A stretch of 8,927 nt of DNA from NCBI GenBank assembly GCA_021812505.1, contig JAKANG010000024.1, forward strand, positions 1 to 8,927, in the 5' to 3' direction. Origin of the DNA: Pseudomonadota bacterium. Lineage in GTDB: Bacteria; Pseudomonadota; Alphaproteobacteria; Rhizobiales; Beijerinckiaceae. The first letter of the stretch is position 1. Each line of letters begins with the position of its first letter. Of this stretch, positions 1 through 6,361 are shown one piece after another. The translations under genes and the position numbers were made by a program. A model generated the notes under the pieces. That model was given only the letters and a program-made list of their open reading frames with translations. It made no database searches and had not been told where the DNA came from.

Positions 1-15
1 TCAGCGGGCAGGACC

Positions 16-882
16 ATGAACGCCAAGCTAGACGTTAATGCCGAGACTCATGACGCGCGGAAATATCGGACCTTGTTCCTGTCCGACATCCACCTGGGCA
101 CGCGAGGCTGCCAGGCGGACCTGCTGGTGGATTTCCTCAAATATAACGAATCGGAGGAGCTGTTCCTGGTCGGCGACATCATCGACGGCTGGCGGCTCAA
201 GCAATCCTGGCACTGGCCGCAGGCTCACAACGACGTCGTCCAGAAATTGCTGCGCAAGGTGCGCAAGGGAACGCGGGTCGTTTTCGTCCCCGGCAACCAT
301 GACGAATTCGCCCGCGACTTCCTCGGCATGGAGTTCGGCGGCGTCGAGGTGATCGACCACGCCATCCACGAGACCGCGGACGGCCGGAAAATGCTGGTCA
401 TCCACGGCGACCAGTTCGACATCGTGGTCAATCACGCGCGCTGGCTCGCCCATCTCGGCGACTGGGCCTATGATTTCGCAATCTGGACCAATCGATGGTT
501 CAATCTCGCGCGCCGCCGGATGGGCCTGCCCTACTGGTCCTTCTCGCAATGGGCCAAGCTCAAGGTCAAGAAGGCCGTCAATTTCATCGGCGACTTCGAG
601 GCGACCCTGGCGGCCGAGGCGCGCAAGCGCGGCGTTGACGGCGTGGTCTGCGGCCACATCCACCACGCGGCGATCCGCGACATCGACGGCGTCGCCTACG
701 TGAACACCGGCGATTTCGTGGAATCCTGCACGGCGATCGCCGAACATTTCGACGGCCGCTTCGAGCTCATCCATTGGCGCCTGCTGGAGACGGAGCGCGC
801 CGCCCCGGTCGTCGTGGTCCTGCCCTTGCCGCCGCCTTTGCCCGAGCCGCCCCTTTCGGAAAAGGCCGCCGCGCGCGGCTGA
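16..882 (+). CDS. LpxH-like metallophosphoesterase (UDP-2,3-diacylglucosamine diphosphatase family)
   Basis: This 288-aa protein shows the whole calcineurin-like phosphoesterase metal-ligand series. D24 and H26 lie in SDIHLG, D54 in VGDIIDG, N94-H95 in PGNHDE, H130 in VIHGDQFD, and H214 and H216 in CGHIHH. The order and spacing match the LpxH-type family (COG2908), whose founding member hydrolyses UDP-2,3-diacylglucosamine to lipid X and UMP in lipid A synthesis on the inner face of the cytoplasmic membrane. The central Trp/Arg-rich stretch (about residues 140-190) would be the lid and membrane-contact region. The tail after residue 265 is proline-rich and probably disordered. There is no signal peptide. 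The ATG at 16 follows a purine-rich GGCAGGA. Many alphaproteobacteria use the unrelated LpxI for this step, so the true substrate may be another phospholipid or nucleotide-linked lipid, and no lpx neighbours are visible. The fold is certain; the substrate is inferred. Confidence 0.88.
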   Translation: MNAKLDVNAETHDARKYRTLFLSDIHLGTRGCQADLLVDFLKYNESEELFLVGDIIDGWRLKQSWHWPQAHNDVVQKLLRKVRKGTRVVFVPGNHDEFARDFLGMEFGGVEVIDHAIHETADGRKMLVIHGDQFDIVVNHARWLAHLGDWAYDFAIWTNRWFNLARRRMGLPYWSFSQWAKLKVKKAVNFIGDFEATLAAEARKRGVDGVVCGHIHHAAIRDIDGVAYVNTGDFVESCTAIAEHFDGRFELIHWRLLETERAAPVVVVLPLPPPLPEPPLSEKAAARG

Positions 883-895
883 AGGCGATAACGCC

Positions 896-1216
896 TCAGA
901 GCTCGACAGGCTCGCCGGAGCCGACCCAATCCAGCATCGAACCCGCGTAATGGGCGCAGGCGTCGCTGCGGCCCATCATGCGCGCCATTTCAATGGCCTG
1001 GAGCGTCCGACGCCCGGAGCGGCAACAGAAGACGATGCGCTTGCCAGGGTCGCGCGGCAGTTGCGAGGGATCGAATCGCGACAACGGCATCGTCGTCGCG
1101 CCCGGAATATGACCCGCCGCAAATTCATGAGGTTCGCGAACGTCGATCAGCGCGATCGAGCCCTCCGCCAACCCTGCCTTGACCTGCTCGCGCGTGACGA
1201 CCTCCACATCCAACAT
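896..1216 (-). CDS. Single-domain rhodanese-like protein
   Basis: This is a compact rhodanese domain of 106 aa, a usual length for stand-alone GlpE/PspE-like proteins. The N-terminal part carries the conserved IDVREPHEFAAGHIPGA region. The active-site loop CRSGRR has its catalytic cysteine at residue 65 (counting from the ATG), directly preceded by a second cysteine. Such enzymes carry sulfane sulfur as a cysteine persulfide, for example from thiosulfate to cyanide or to a protein thiol acceptor; the physiological partner cannot be told. There is no signal peptide, so it is cytoplasmic. The ATG at 1216 is preferred over an in-frame TTG two codons upstream (1222), because GGAG lies 7 nt before the ATG but almost touches the TTG. 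It converges tail-to-tail with the phosphoesterase (13 bp gap) and diverges from the exported-protein gene, so it is probably monocistronic. Confidence 0.9.
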   Translation of the reverse strand: MLDVEVVTREQVKAGLAEGSIALIDVREPHEFAAGHIPGATTMPLSRFDPSQLPRDPGKRIVFCCRSGRRTLQAIEMARMMGRSDACAHYAGSMLDWVGSGEPVEL

Positions 1217-1223
1217 TCCCAAG

Positions 1224-1227
1224 CTCC
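1224..1227 (-). promoter_or_regulatory. Ribosome binding site that fixes the rhodanese start
   Basis: Read on the minus strand, GGAG stands 7 nt before the ATG at 1216. The alternative TTG at 1222 lies only one base from the GGAG, too close for initiation, so the ATG is the likelier start. Confidence 0.6.
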
Positions 1228-1380
1228 AAACTGTTCTGCTTCGTACAGGTTAATCGGCTTCGGCGAGATTTCCAATGTTCCGTCCGAATTTTGACACGAG
1301 CCCTCCGCCATATGTCGCAAGCCGCCGACCGTCGCAATCGCTTGGCAAATCCGTCGAATCCGACGAAACTGCCGCGTCCT

Positions 1381-1384
1381 GGAG
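1381..1384 (+). promoter_or_regulatory. Ribosome binding site for the exported protein
   Basis: GGAG lies 7 nt before the ATG at 1392. It supports starting the protein there, just before a classical signal peptide, and not at the in-frame ATG at 1275. Starting at 1275 would put 39 poorly conserved-looking residues in front of the signal peptide. Confidence 0.65.
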
Positions 1385-1391
1385 TCACGCC

Positions 1392-2663
1392 ATGCCGCCC
1401 TTTTTTCGCGCCGCCTTGTTCCTGGCGGGCTTCGCTCTCGCCGCGACGCCGGCCACAGCCGGCGATATCGCCATCAGCCAGGCCGTGCTCAACAGCGCGG
1501 ATGGCGGCAAGGTCACCTTCAAGAACCTCTCGCTGAAGGACTGCAACCTGACCGAGGCAGAGGCGACCAGCCTGTTCACCGGCGCCCTGTCGCGCGAGGA
1601 CGCAGGGGCCTTGCTCGGACGCATGACCGCCAGCGAAGTCCGGATCCCCGAGACGGTGATCGAGGCCGCCAACGGCGACCATTTCACCGTCAAGGACATC
1701 GTCGCCGAGACCATCGCCCAGGGCGGGGCCCAATCCCTCGCCATCGCCTCGGCCGACGGCGTCCTGCCCGATGACGCCGGCGATTCGACTCTTCATCTCG
1801 ACGCGCTCAGGGTCGAACATGTCTCCATGCCCGGCCTCGCGGCGGCGCTGGCGACGACCGATCCCGGCGTCGCCGCCTTCCGCTTTTCGCATCTCGTCTG
1901 GCAGGGCGGCGGGATTTCGGCGGTCGACAAGGCCACTCCCGCCGGCGCGCCGGGCGGCAACCGCATCGTGCTCCATGTCGGCCTGTCGACGATCGACCAG
2001 AATTTCACGCCGGACGGCGCCCCGCTCGACGGATCGGCCTCCTTCACCGGCATTTCCCTGAAATTGCCGCCGCAATCGCGCGGTGGCGCGACGCTCGCGG
2101 CGTTCGGCTACCCGGAACTCGACGCCGATTTCAAGATGGCGGGCGCCTATGATCCGGCCAGGAAGATCTATGCGCTGCAGACTTATACAATCGACATCCA
2201 GAAGATCGGCCGGGTCGGCTTGAGCGGCCAGTTGTCGGGGCTCGACGTGAGCGCCTTCCGGGGCGAAAGGGCCGTGCGCGAAAAGGCCGTGCTCGCCTCC
2301 TCTCTCGACTGGGCCCAGATCGACGTGTCGAACGCCGGCCTGTTTGACAAGATCGTCGCCGCCGTCTCCCTCAGCCAGGGCAAGACGCCCGGAGCCGTGA
2401 AGGGCGAATGGCGGGCGATCGTGGCGCAGGCGCCGCTTTTGTTCTCGGGCGCCCAGGCCGTCGCCGTCGTCGCCCAGGAACTCGAGCATTTCATCGTCGA
2501 TCCGAAAACGCTGACATTGCGGATCAAGGGCAAGGACGGCCCGCTCAAGGTGAGCGAATTCGCCCATATCGCCGATCCGACCGCCTTTCTGAACAAGCTG
2601 GACGTGTCGGGATCGTCCGCCGCGCCGGGCGCCGCCGAAACCGCGCCCGGAAGCCGGCTCTGA
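1392..2663 (+). CDS. Exported protein of unknown function (423 aa)
   Basis: I do not recognise the family. Residues 1-23 form a textbook Sec signal peptide: a short N-region with one Arg (R6), a hydrophobic core FRAALFLAGFALAA, and an Ala-x-Ala site ending at A23. No lipobox cysteine is present, so a soluble periplasmic or secreted protein of about 400 aa is predicted. There is no further membrane segment. The mature part has a single cysteine (C51, in LKDCNL), making disulfides within the chain impossible. Much of it reads as alternating hydrophobic strands separated by DG, GG and PDG turns, suggesting a beta-rich fold. The last 20 residues are Ser/Ala/Pro-rich. Codon use matches the neighbours, with no sign of transfer. 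It lies 175 bp from the divergent rhodanese start and 99 bp before maeB; co-transcription with maeB is possible but not shown. Confidence 0.8.
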   Translation: MPPFFRAALFLAGFALAATPATAGDIAISQAVLNSADGGKVTFKNLSLKDCNLTEAEATSLFTGALSREDAGALLGRMTASEVRIPETVIEAANGDHFTVKDIVAETIAQGGAQSLAIASADGVLPDDAGDSTLHLDALRVEHVSMPGLAAALATTDPGVAAFRFSHLVWQGGGISAVDKATPAGAPGGNRIVLHVGLSTIDQNFTPDGAPLDGSASFTGISLKLPPQSRGGATLAAFGYPELDADFKMAGAYDPARKIYALQTYTIDIQKIGRVGLSGQLSGLDVSAFRGERAVREKAVLASSLDWAQIDVSNAGLFDKIVAAVSLSQGKTPGAVKGEWRAIVAQAPLLFSGAQAVAVVAQELEHFIVDPKTLTLRIKGKDGPLKVSEFAHIADPTAFLNKLDVSGSSAAPGAAETAPGSRL

Positions 2664-2750
2664 GCGGACGGCGACGCCCGCTCCGCTTCAATGTGATTTT
2701 TCCTCGTCGCCGGATCGCGCCCCAGATGCGCGCCGGCCGAATATGGCCTC

Positions 2751-2756
2751 AGGGGG
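2751..2756 (+). promoter_or_regulatory. Ribosome binding site of maeB
   Basis: AGGGGG lies 6 nt before the ATG at 2763. A GTG directly upstream (2760) is in frame, but only 3 nt from the site, so ATG is favoured. Confidence 0.6.
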
Positions 2757-2762
2757 CTCGTG

Positions 2763-5066
2763 ATGTCTGAACGCATTTCGTCCGATCTTCAATCCGGCGC
2801 GCTGGTCTACCACGCCCATCCGCGACCGGGAAAAATGGAGATCCGTGCGACCAAGCCGCTTGGCAACCAGCGCGACCTCGCGCTCGCCTATTCGCCGGGC
2901 GTCGCCGCCCCGTGTCTCGAAATCGCCTCCGACCCCGGTAAGGCCGCTGAATACACGATCCGCCAGAATCTCGTCGCCGTCGTGACCAATGGCACCGCCG
3001 TGCTCGGCCTCGGCGACATCGGCCCGCTCGCCGCCAAGCCGGTCATGGAAGGCAAGGCCGTCCTGTTCAAGAAATTCGCCGGCATCGACGTTTTCGACAT
3101 CGAAATCGCCGGGCGCGATGTCGAAAAGCTCGTGGACGCGATCGCCGCGCTGGAGCCGACCTTCGGCGGGATCAATCTCGAAGACATCAAGGCGCCAGAA
3201 TGTTTCGAGGTCGAGAAACGCCTGCGCGAGCGCATGTCGATCCCGGTCTTCCATGACGACCAGCACGGCACAGCGATCATCGTCGGCGCCGCCGTGCGCA
3301 ACGGCCTCGACCTCGCCGGCAAGAAGATGTCGCAGGCCAAGATCGTCGCTTCCGGCGCAGGCGCGGCCGCGCTCGCCTGTCTCGAATTGCTCGTCGCCCT
3401 CGGCGCGCGTCGGGAAAACATCTTCGTCTCGGACCTCGAGGGCGTCGTCTACAAGGGCCGCAACAGGCTTATGGACCCGATCAAGGAGACCTTCGCCCAG
3501 GAAACGTCGGCGCGCACGCTCGCCGAGATCATTCCCGACGCCGACGTCTTCCTCGGCCTTTCCGCCGGCGGCGTGCTGAAGCCCGAGATGGTCAAGACCA
3601 TGGCGCCGACGCCGCTCATCCTCGCGCTCGCCAATCCCATTCCTGAAATCATGCCCGAGGAAGCGCTCGCCGTCCGCCCCGACGCCATGCTCTGCACCGG
3701 CCGCTCGGACTATCCGAACCAGGTCAACAACGTCCTCTGCTTCCCCTATATCTTCCGCGGCGCGCTGGACGTCCACGCGACGACGATCAACGAGGCGATG
3801 AAGCTCGCCGCGGTCGAGGCCATTTCCAGCCTCGCGCGCGAAACGCCGTCGGACGTCGTGGCCCGCGCCTATGGCGGCGTCGCCCCGGTCTATGGCAAGG
3901 ATTCGCTCATTCCCTCGCCTTTCGATCCGCGCCTGATCCTGCGCATCGCGCCCGCGGTCGCCCGCGCCGCTATGGCGAGCGGCGTCGCGCGCAAGCCGAT
4001 CGCGGATTTCGACGCCTATCAGGAAAAGCTGGAGCGCACCGTCTATCGCTCCGGCTTCATCATGAAGCCGCTGATGCAGGCGGCCAAGGCCAATCCCAAA
4101 CGGGTCGTCTATAGCGAGGGCGAGGACGAGCGCGTGCTCCGCGCGGTCCAATCCGTCATCGAGGAAGGCATCGCCAAGCCGATCCTGATCGGCCGGCGCA
4201 GCGTCGTCGAAAAGCGCCTGAAAAGTTTCGGCCTGTTGATCGCGCCCGACCGCGATTTCGAGCTGATCGACCCCCAGGACGACCCGCGTTATCACGATTA
4301 TGTCGCCACGCTGCTCCATGTCGCCGGGCGGCGCGGCATCAACCCCAGCACGGCGCGCACGCTGGTGCGCACCAACGCAACAGTCATCGGCGCGCTGGCG
4401 CTCGTCCGCGGCGATGCCGACGCCCTGCTGTGCGGCCTCGAAGGACGCTTCGGCGCGCGCCTGTCCTATCTCAAGGACATCATTGGCCTGGCGCCGGGCG
4501 TGACCGACTATTCGTCGATGAGCCTGCTGATTTCCAGCAAGGGCGCGTTCTTCATGGCCGACACCCATGTGCGGCGCAACCCGACCGCCGCCGAGATCGC
4601 GGAAACCGCCCTGCTCTGCTCGGTCCACGTCCGCCGCTTCGGCGTCACGCCGAAGATCGCATTGCTTTCGCATTCCGATTTCGGCTCGGACAGTTTTTCG
4701 CCGGTCGCCGCCAAGATGCGCGAAGCCATGGAAATCATCCGGCAAAGCGCGCCCGATCTCGAAGTGGACGGCGAAATGCAGGCCGACACCGCCTTGTCCC
4801 AGGACGTGCGCAACCTCGTCCTGCCGAATTCGCGCCTCAAGGGCGAGGCCAATGTTCTGATCATGCCCGATCTCGCTTCCGCCAGCATCGCCTATCAGAT
4901 GACCAAGACCATGACCGACGCCCTGCCCGTCGGGCCGATCTTGCTCGGCGTCGCCAAGCCTGCCCATATCATGACGCCCTCGATCACCGCGCGCGGCGTC
5001 GTCAACATGACGGCGGTCGCCGTCGGCGAAGCACAGCGTCGGGATCGCGACGAAGACCCGGCCTGA
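2763..5066 (+). CDS. maeB: NADP-dependent malic enzyme fused to a phosphotransacetylase-like domain
   Basis: The 767-aa length and two-domain plan are those of MaeB, which decarboxylates L-malate oxidatively to pyruvate and CO2 in the cytoplasm, giving NADPH. The malic N-domain (about residues 15-155) has the candidate catalytic Tyr43 ([11 protein letters not shown]) and Lys98 ([10 protein letters not shown]). Metal and substrate ligands lie in [12 protein letters not shown] (E140, D141) and FHDDQHGTA (D165, D166). The cofactor domain (about 160-400) has the Gly-rich [12 protein letters not shown] at 197-208, then [12 protein letters not shown]. From about residue 436 a complete phosphotransacetylase-like domain runs to the end ([31 protein letters not shown]). 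In characterised MaeB enzymes this domain lacks transacetylase activity and serves oligomerisation and acetyl-CoA control. No frameshift is seen. NAD versus NADP preference cannot be decided by eye: some rhizobia have two such paralogues, one NAD-linked (Dme) and one NADP-linked (Tme). Confidence 0.96.
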   Translation: MSERISSDLQSGALVYHAHPRPGKMEIRATKPLGNQRDLALAYSPGVAAPCLEIASDPGKAAEYTIRQNLVAVVTNGTAVLGLGDIGPLAAKPVMEGKAVLFKKFAGIDVFDIEIAGRDVEKLVDAIAALEPTFGGINLEDIKAPECFEVEKRLRERMSIPVFHDDQHGTAIIVGAAVRNGLDLAGKKMSQAKIVASGAGAAALACLELLVALGARRENIFVSDLEGVVYKGRNRLMDPIKETFAQETSARTLAEIIPDADVFLGLSAGGVLKPEMVKTMAPTPLILALANPIPEIMPEEALAVRPDAMLCTGRSDYPNQVNNVLCFPYIFRGALDVHATTINEAMKLAAVEAISSLARETPSDVVARAYGGVAPVYGKDSLIPSPFDPRLILRIAPAVARAAMASGVARKPIADFDAYQEKLERTVYRSGFIMKPLMQAAKANPKRVVYSEGEDERVLRAVQSVIEEGIAKPILIGRRSVVEKRLKSFGLLIAPDRDFELIDPQDDPRYHDYVATLLHVAGRRGINPSTARTLVRTNATVIGALALVRGDADALLCGLEGRFGARLSYLKDIIGLAPGVTDYSSMSLLISSKGAFFMADTHVRRNPTAAEIAETALLCSVHVRRFGVTPKIALLSHSDFGSDSFSPVAAKMREAMEIIRQSAPDLEVDGEMQADTALSQDVRNLVLPNSRLKGEANVLIMPDLASASIAYQMTKTMTDALPVGPILLGVAKPAHIMTPSITARGVVNMTAVAVGEAQRRDRDEDPA

Positions 5067-5069
5067 AGC

Positions 5070-5074
5070 GGAGG
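5070..5074 (+). promoter_or_regulatory. Strong Shine-Dalgarno sequence after the maeB stop
   Basis: The run GGAGGGAGG (5070-5078) immediately precedes an ATG at 5079, and its first GGAGG leaves a 4-nt spacer. It is the strongest anti-SD match I noticed in the window, yet it lies outside the recognised genes. This is the main reason to consider the small ORF that follows. Confidence 0.4.
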
Positions 5075-5078
5075 GAGG

Positions 5079-5237
5079 ATGCGTTCGCGACCGTCGAACA
5101 GGCCAGGTTCGGACCTCGTCCTCGCCTGCTCGCGCTCCATTTTCGGCTTCGCCCGGATCGACGCCGATCCGGGCGGGCGCGACCGCCGCGCCGGTTGCAC
5201 GCAGGCGCGGCGCAATAAAAACACAATTCAGCCATGA
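5079..5237 (+). CDS. Possible small protein (52 aa) downstream of maeB
   Basis: This is a short ORF of ATG, 52 codons and TGA, starting 12 nt after the maeB stop behind a very strong Shine-Dalgarno run. A hand count over codons 10-45 gives G/C at about 89% of third positions, 72% of first and 67% of second. That order is expected of a real gene in a GC-rich genome. The product is basic, with many arginines, and has cysteines at residues 17 and 40. It has no signal peptide or membrane segment, and I recognise no family. Codons 46-52 run into AT-rich sequence. A perfect hairpin lies inside (5150-5175), and the stop falls in the left arm of another (5229-5258). The stretch could equally be an untranslated maeB trailer, since another frame is also open across it; such chance frames are common at this GC content. 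Confidence 0.3.
   Translation: MRSRPSNRPGSDLVLACSRSIFGFARIDADPGGRDRRAGCTQARRNKNTIQP
5150..5175. repeat. Perfect GC-rich inverted repeat (11-bp stem, 4-nt loop)
   Basis: The left arm CGCCCGGATCG (5150-5160) and the right arm CGATCCGGGCG (5165-5175) are exact reverse complements around ACGC. There is no T-run on either side, so it is not a standard intrinsic terminator. It could protect the maeB mRNA 3' end, pause polymerase, be one copy of a dispersed palindromic element, or be chance inside the small ORF. Only one copy was noticed in this window. Confidence 0.6.
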
Positions 5238-5258
5238 GCGTTAATAAGCTCGTGGCTG
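5229..5258. terminator. Terminator-like hairpin downstream of maeB
   Basis: The left arm CAGCCATGAGC (5229-5239) pairs with the right arm GCTCGTGGCTG (5248-5258) at 10 of 11 positions plus one G-T wobble, around an 8-nt AT-rich loop. On the plus strand TTTATT follows at once, so this would end the maeB transcript about 160-190 nt after its stop codon. On the minus strand the stem is followed by AATTGTGTTTTTATT, so action in that direction is conceivable, although no minus gene ends here. The tail is shorter than ideal, and the symmetry could also mark a protein-binding site. Confidence 0.5.
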
Positions 5259-5328
5259 TTTATTCGTACAATCTGATCAAAACAGGCCCGTTCATCCGCC
5301 GCCGGCAAGCATAGAATTTGCTGAAAAC

Positions 5329-5346
5329 GAACCAACTTGTTGTTTC
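5329..5346. promoter_or_regulatory. Candidate operator: imperfect 18-bp palindrome
   Basis: GAACCAACTTGTTGTTTC has two 8-base arms around a central TT that match as reverse complements at 7 of 8 positions; the inner CAAC/GTTG is exact. Its centre lies about 53 bp before the start point predicted from the promoter-like pair at 5356-5384. That is a common distance for an activator or for upstream autoregulation. The binding protein is unknown; the downstream NarL/FixJ-type regulator itself is one candidate. Confidence 0.35.
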
Positions 5347-5355
5347 TACATGAAA

Positions 5356-5384
5356 TTGCATTATAAAATAAAAACCGTTACAAT
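5356..5384 (+). promoter_or_regulatory. Candidate sigma-70-type promoter of the response regulator
   Basis: A weak -35 element TTGCAT (5356-5361, 3 of 6 to TTGACA) and a good -10 element TACAAT (5379-5384, 5 of 6 to TATAAT) are separated by exactly 17 bp within an AT-rich stretch. Transcription would start near 5391, giving a leader of about 295 nt before the TTG start. An overlapping alternative is TTGTTG (5337-5342) with TATAAA (5362-5367), but its 19-bp spacer is less favourable. The weak -35 together with an upstream dyad would suit a promoter needing an activator. Confidence 0.4.
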
Positions 5385-5672
5385 ATTTGTTGAAATACTT
5401 CGAATTGATTGTCGCAAGATGATGCTGCTCGATTTTCATCCGCCTGCCCAATCCGATCCGCAGGTCCTTGGGAATGAGGCTTCTTCGGCGGGAGGACGCC
5501 GTCCCCACTCGCTCGACCTCTTTCGCCCGGGCCGCCCAACCTTGCAGGCCCTCACCGGCAAAATTTTCCGGCTGACCGGACGCCGCCTGACCGAAATGTT
5601 CGCATGCGGCCTTTTGGCGAAGCCGGTTTGGTCTATTCGAGCAGGATGATCGAGCGCCGCGCTTTTCGCGGC

Positions 5673-5677
5673 GGAGG
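5673..5677 (+). promoter_or_regulatory. Ribosome binding site that implies a TTG start
   Basis: GGAGG lies 7 nt before the TTG at 5685. An ATG further upstream in the same frame (5646) has only AGG touching it, and the ATG at 5604 has nothing convincing. The TTG also places the receiver domain (first strand RIRILIAED) close to the N-terminus, as usual for this family. Confidence 0.7.
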
Positions 5678-5684
5678 TATTTCC

Positions 5685-6356
5685 TTGAACCCGGTTGAAC
5701 GCATACGTATTCTCATCGCCGAGGACCAACCGCTGATCCGGCGCGCCTTCGCGTCCATGCTCGCGCTCGAGCCTGATTTGGAAATAGTCGCCCAAGCCGC
5801 CGATGGCGTGGAAGCCGTCCAGGCGGCGCGCCGTTACTTGCCGGATGTCGTGCTGCTCGACATCCAGATGCCGCGCCTGAACGGCATCGCCGCAACCCGC
5901 CAAATCGTGCGCGATTGCCCCGACGCCCAAGTGATCATCCTGACCACCTATGACAGCGACGACCTGATCTTCGATTCGATCTGCGCCGGCGCCCAAGCCT
6001 ATCTCCTGAAGGACGCCGAAGAAGGCGAAATCCTCGACACGATTCGGGCGGTGTCGCGCGGCCAGTCCCGCCTCGCGCCCGATATCGCGCGCAAATTGCT
6101 CGACGAATTCCGACGCGTGCGCGGCGCGCCGCGCCTCGACGGAGGCGGCCGGAACGGGCAGGAAGAAGCCCTGACCGAGCGGGAAAACGACATCCTCCAG
6201 CTGATTGTCGTCGGCAAGGGCAACAGGGAGATCGCCACCAAGCTCGGGCTGGCGGAAGGCACCGTCAAGAATTACGTCAGCCGTATTCTCGAAAAGCTGA
6301 ACGCCCGCAGCCGGACGGAACTGGCGGTCAAGACGCTGAACCGGCGCATCGACTGA
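5685..6356 (+). CDS. Orphan NarL/FixJ-family response regulator with LuxR-type HTH
   Basis: Started at TTG 5685, this is a 223-aa receiver plus LuxR-HTH protein, close to the usual 210-225 aa. The receiver (about residues 7-120) has the acidic pair E13-D14, phospho-acceptor D59 in VVLLDIQMP, switch Thr87 (in VIILTTYD) and Lys109 (in AYLLKDAEEGE), so it should be phosphorylatable. A hydrophilic linker leads to the DNA-binding domain (about 160-218), with LTERENDILQL, GNREIATKLGL and the recognition segment EGTVKNYVSRILEKL. Members bind DNA as dimers after phosphorylation by a histidine kinase. No kinase gene lies on either side here, so the partner is encoded elsewhere or outside the window, and the target genes are unknown. 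Autoregulation through the dyad at 5329-5346 is possible. It ends 53 bp from the convergent rne stop, with a shared terminator between. Confidence 0.92.
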   Translation: MNPVERIRILIAEDQPLIRRAFASMLALEPDLEIVAQAADGVEAVQAARRYLPDVVLLDIQMPRLNGIAATRQIVRDCPDAQVIILTTYDSDDLIFDSICAGAQAYLLKDAEEGEILDTIRAVSRGQSRLAPDIARKLLDEFRRVRGAPRLDGGGRNGQEEALTERENDILQLIVVGKGNREIATKLGLAEGTVKNYVSRILEKLNARSRTELAVKTLNRRID

Positions 6357-6361
6357 ACAAA

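Larger units (their letters stand above)
5238..5684. other. Intergenic control region upstream of the orphan response regulator
   Basis: These 447 bases separate the maeB-side transcript from the response regulator and hold no confident gene. The first part (about 5258-5430) is markedly AT-rich: a hand count over 5331-5400 gives 17 G/C of 70, against strongly GC-rich surroundings. It carries the dyad at 5329-5346 and the promoter-like pair at 5356-5384. The rest (about 5430-5684) returns to GC-rich sequence and would be a leader of nearly 300 nt if that promoter is used. No riboswitch or RNA gene was recognised. An open frame at 5419-5649 (+) has no ribosome binding site, and a minus-strand frame at 5260-5508 has only a GTG start and atypical composition; neither is called. 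Confidence 0.6.

Noticed and set aside
28..774. 248-aa frame antisense to the metallophosphoesterase
   Set aside because: Shadow of a gene with a complete set of catalytic motifs on the plus strand.
883..896. Small hairpin AGGCG-ATAA-CGCCT between the convergent phosphoesterase and rhodanese genes
   Set aside because: Only a 5-bp stem, without a T-run, in a 13-bp gap; likely chance.
1275..1391. Longer N-terminus for the exported protein from ATG 1275
   Set aside because: It would place 39 residues before a classical signal peptide, and the ATG at 1392 has a proper GGAG.
2662..2701. Possible terminator after the exported-protein gene (GAGCGG/CCGCTC with TTTTT further on)
   Set aside because: The stem is only 6 bp with a 10-nt loop, and the T-run begins about 14 nt after it, so it does not fit an intrinsic terminator.
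2688..4967. A 759-aa open frame antisense to maeB, and a 480-aa one (1125-2567) antisense to the exported protein
   Set aside because: They mirror strongly G/C-ending codons of real genes; the translations are Asp/Arg/Gly-rich without domains, and the sense strands encode convincing proteins.
4430..5218. 262-aa plus-strand frame overlapping the end of maeB
   Set aside because: It lies mostly inside maeB in another frame, is extremely Arg-rich and has no start signal.
5260..5508. 82-codon minus-strand frame in the AT-rich region
   Set aside because: Only a GTG start without a clear ribosome binding site, no recognisable domain, and it runs through the predicted promoter.
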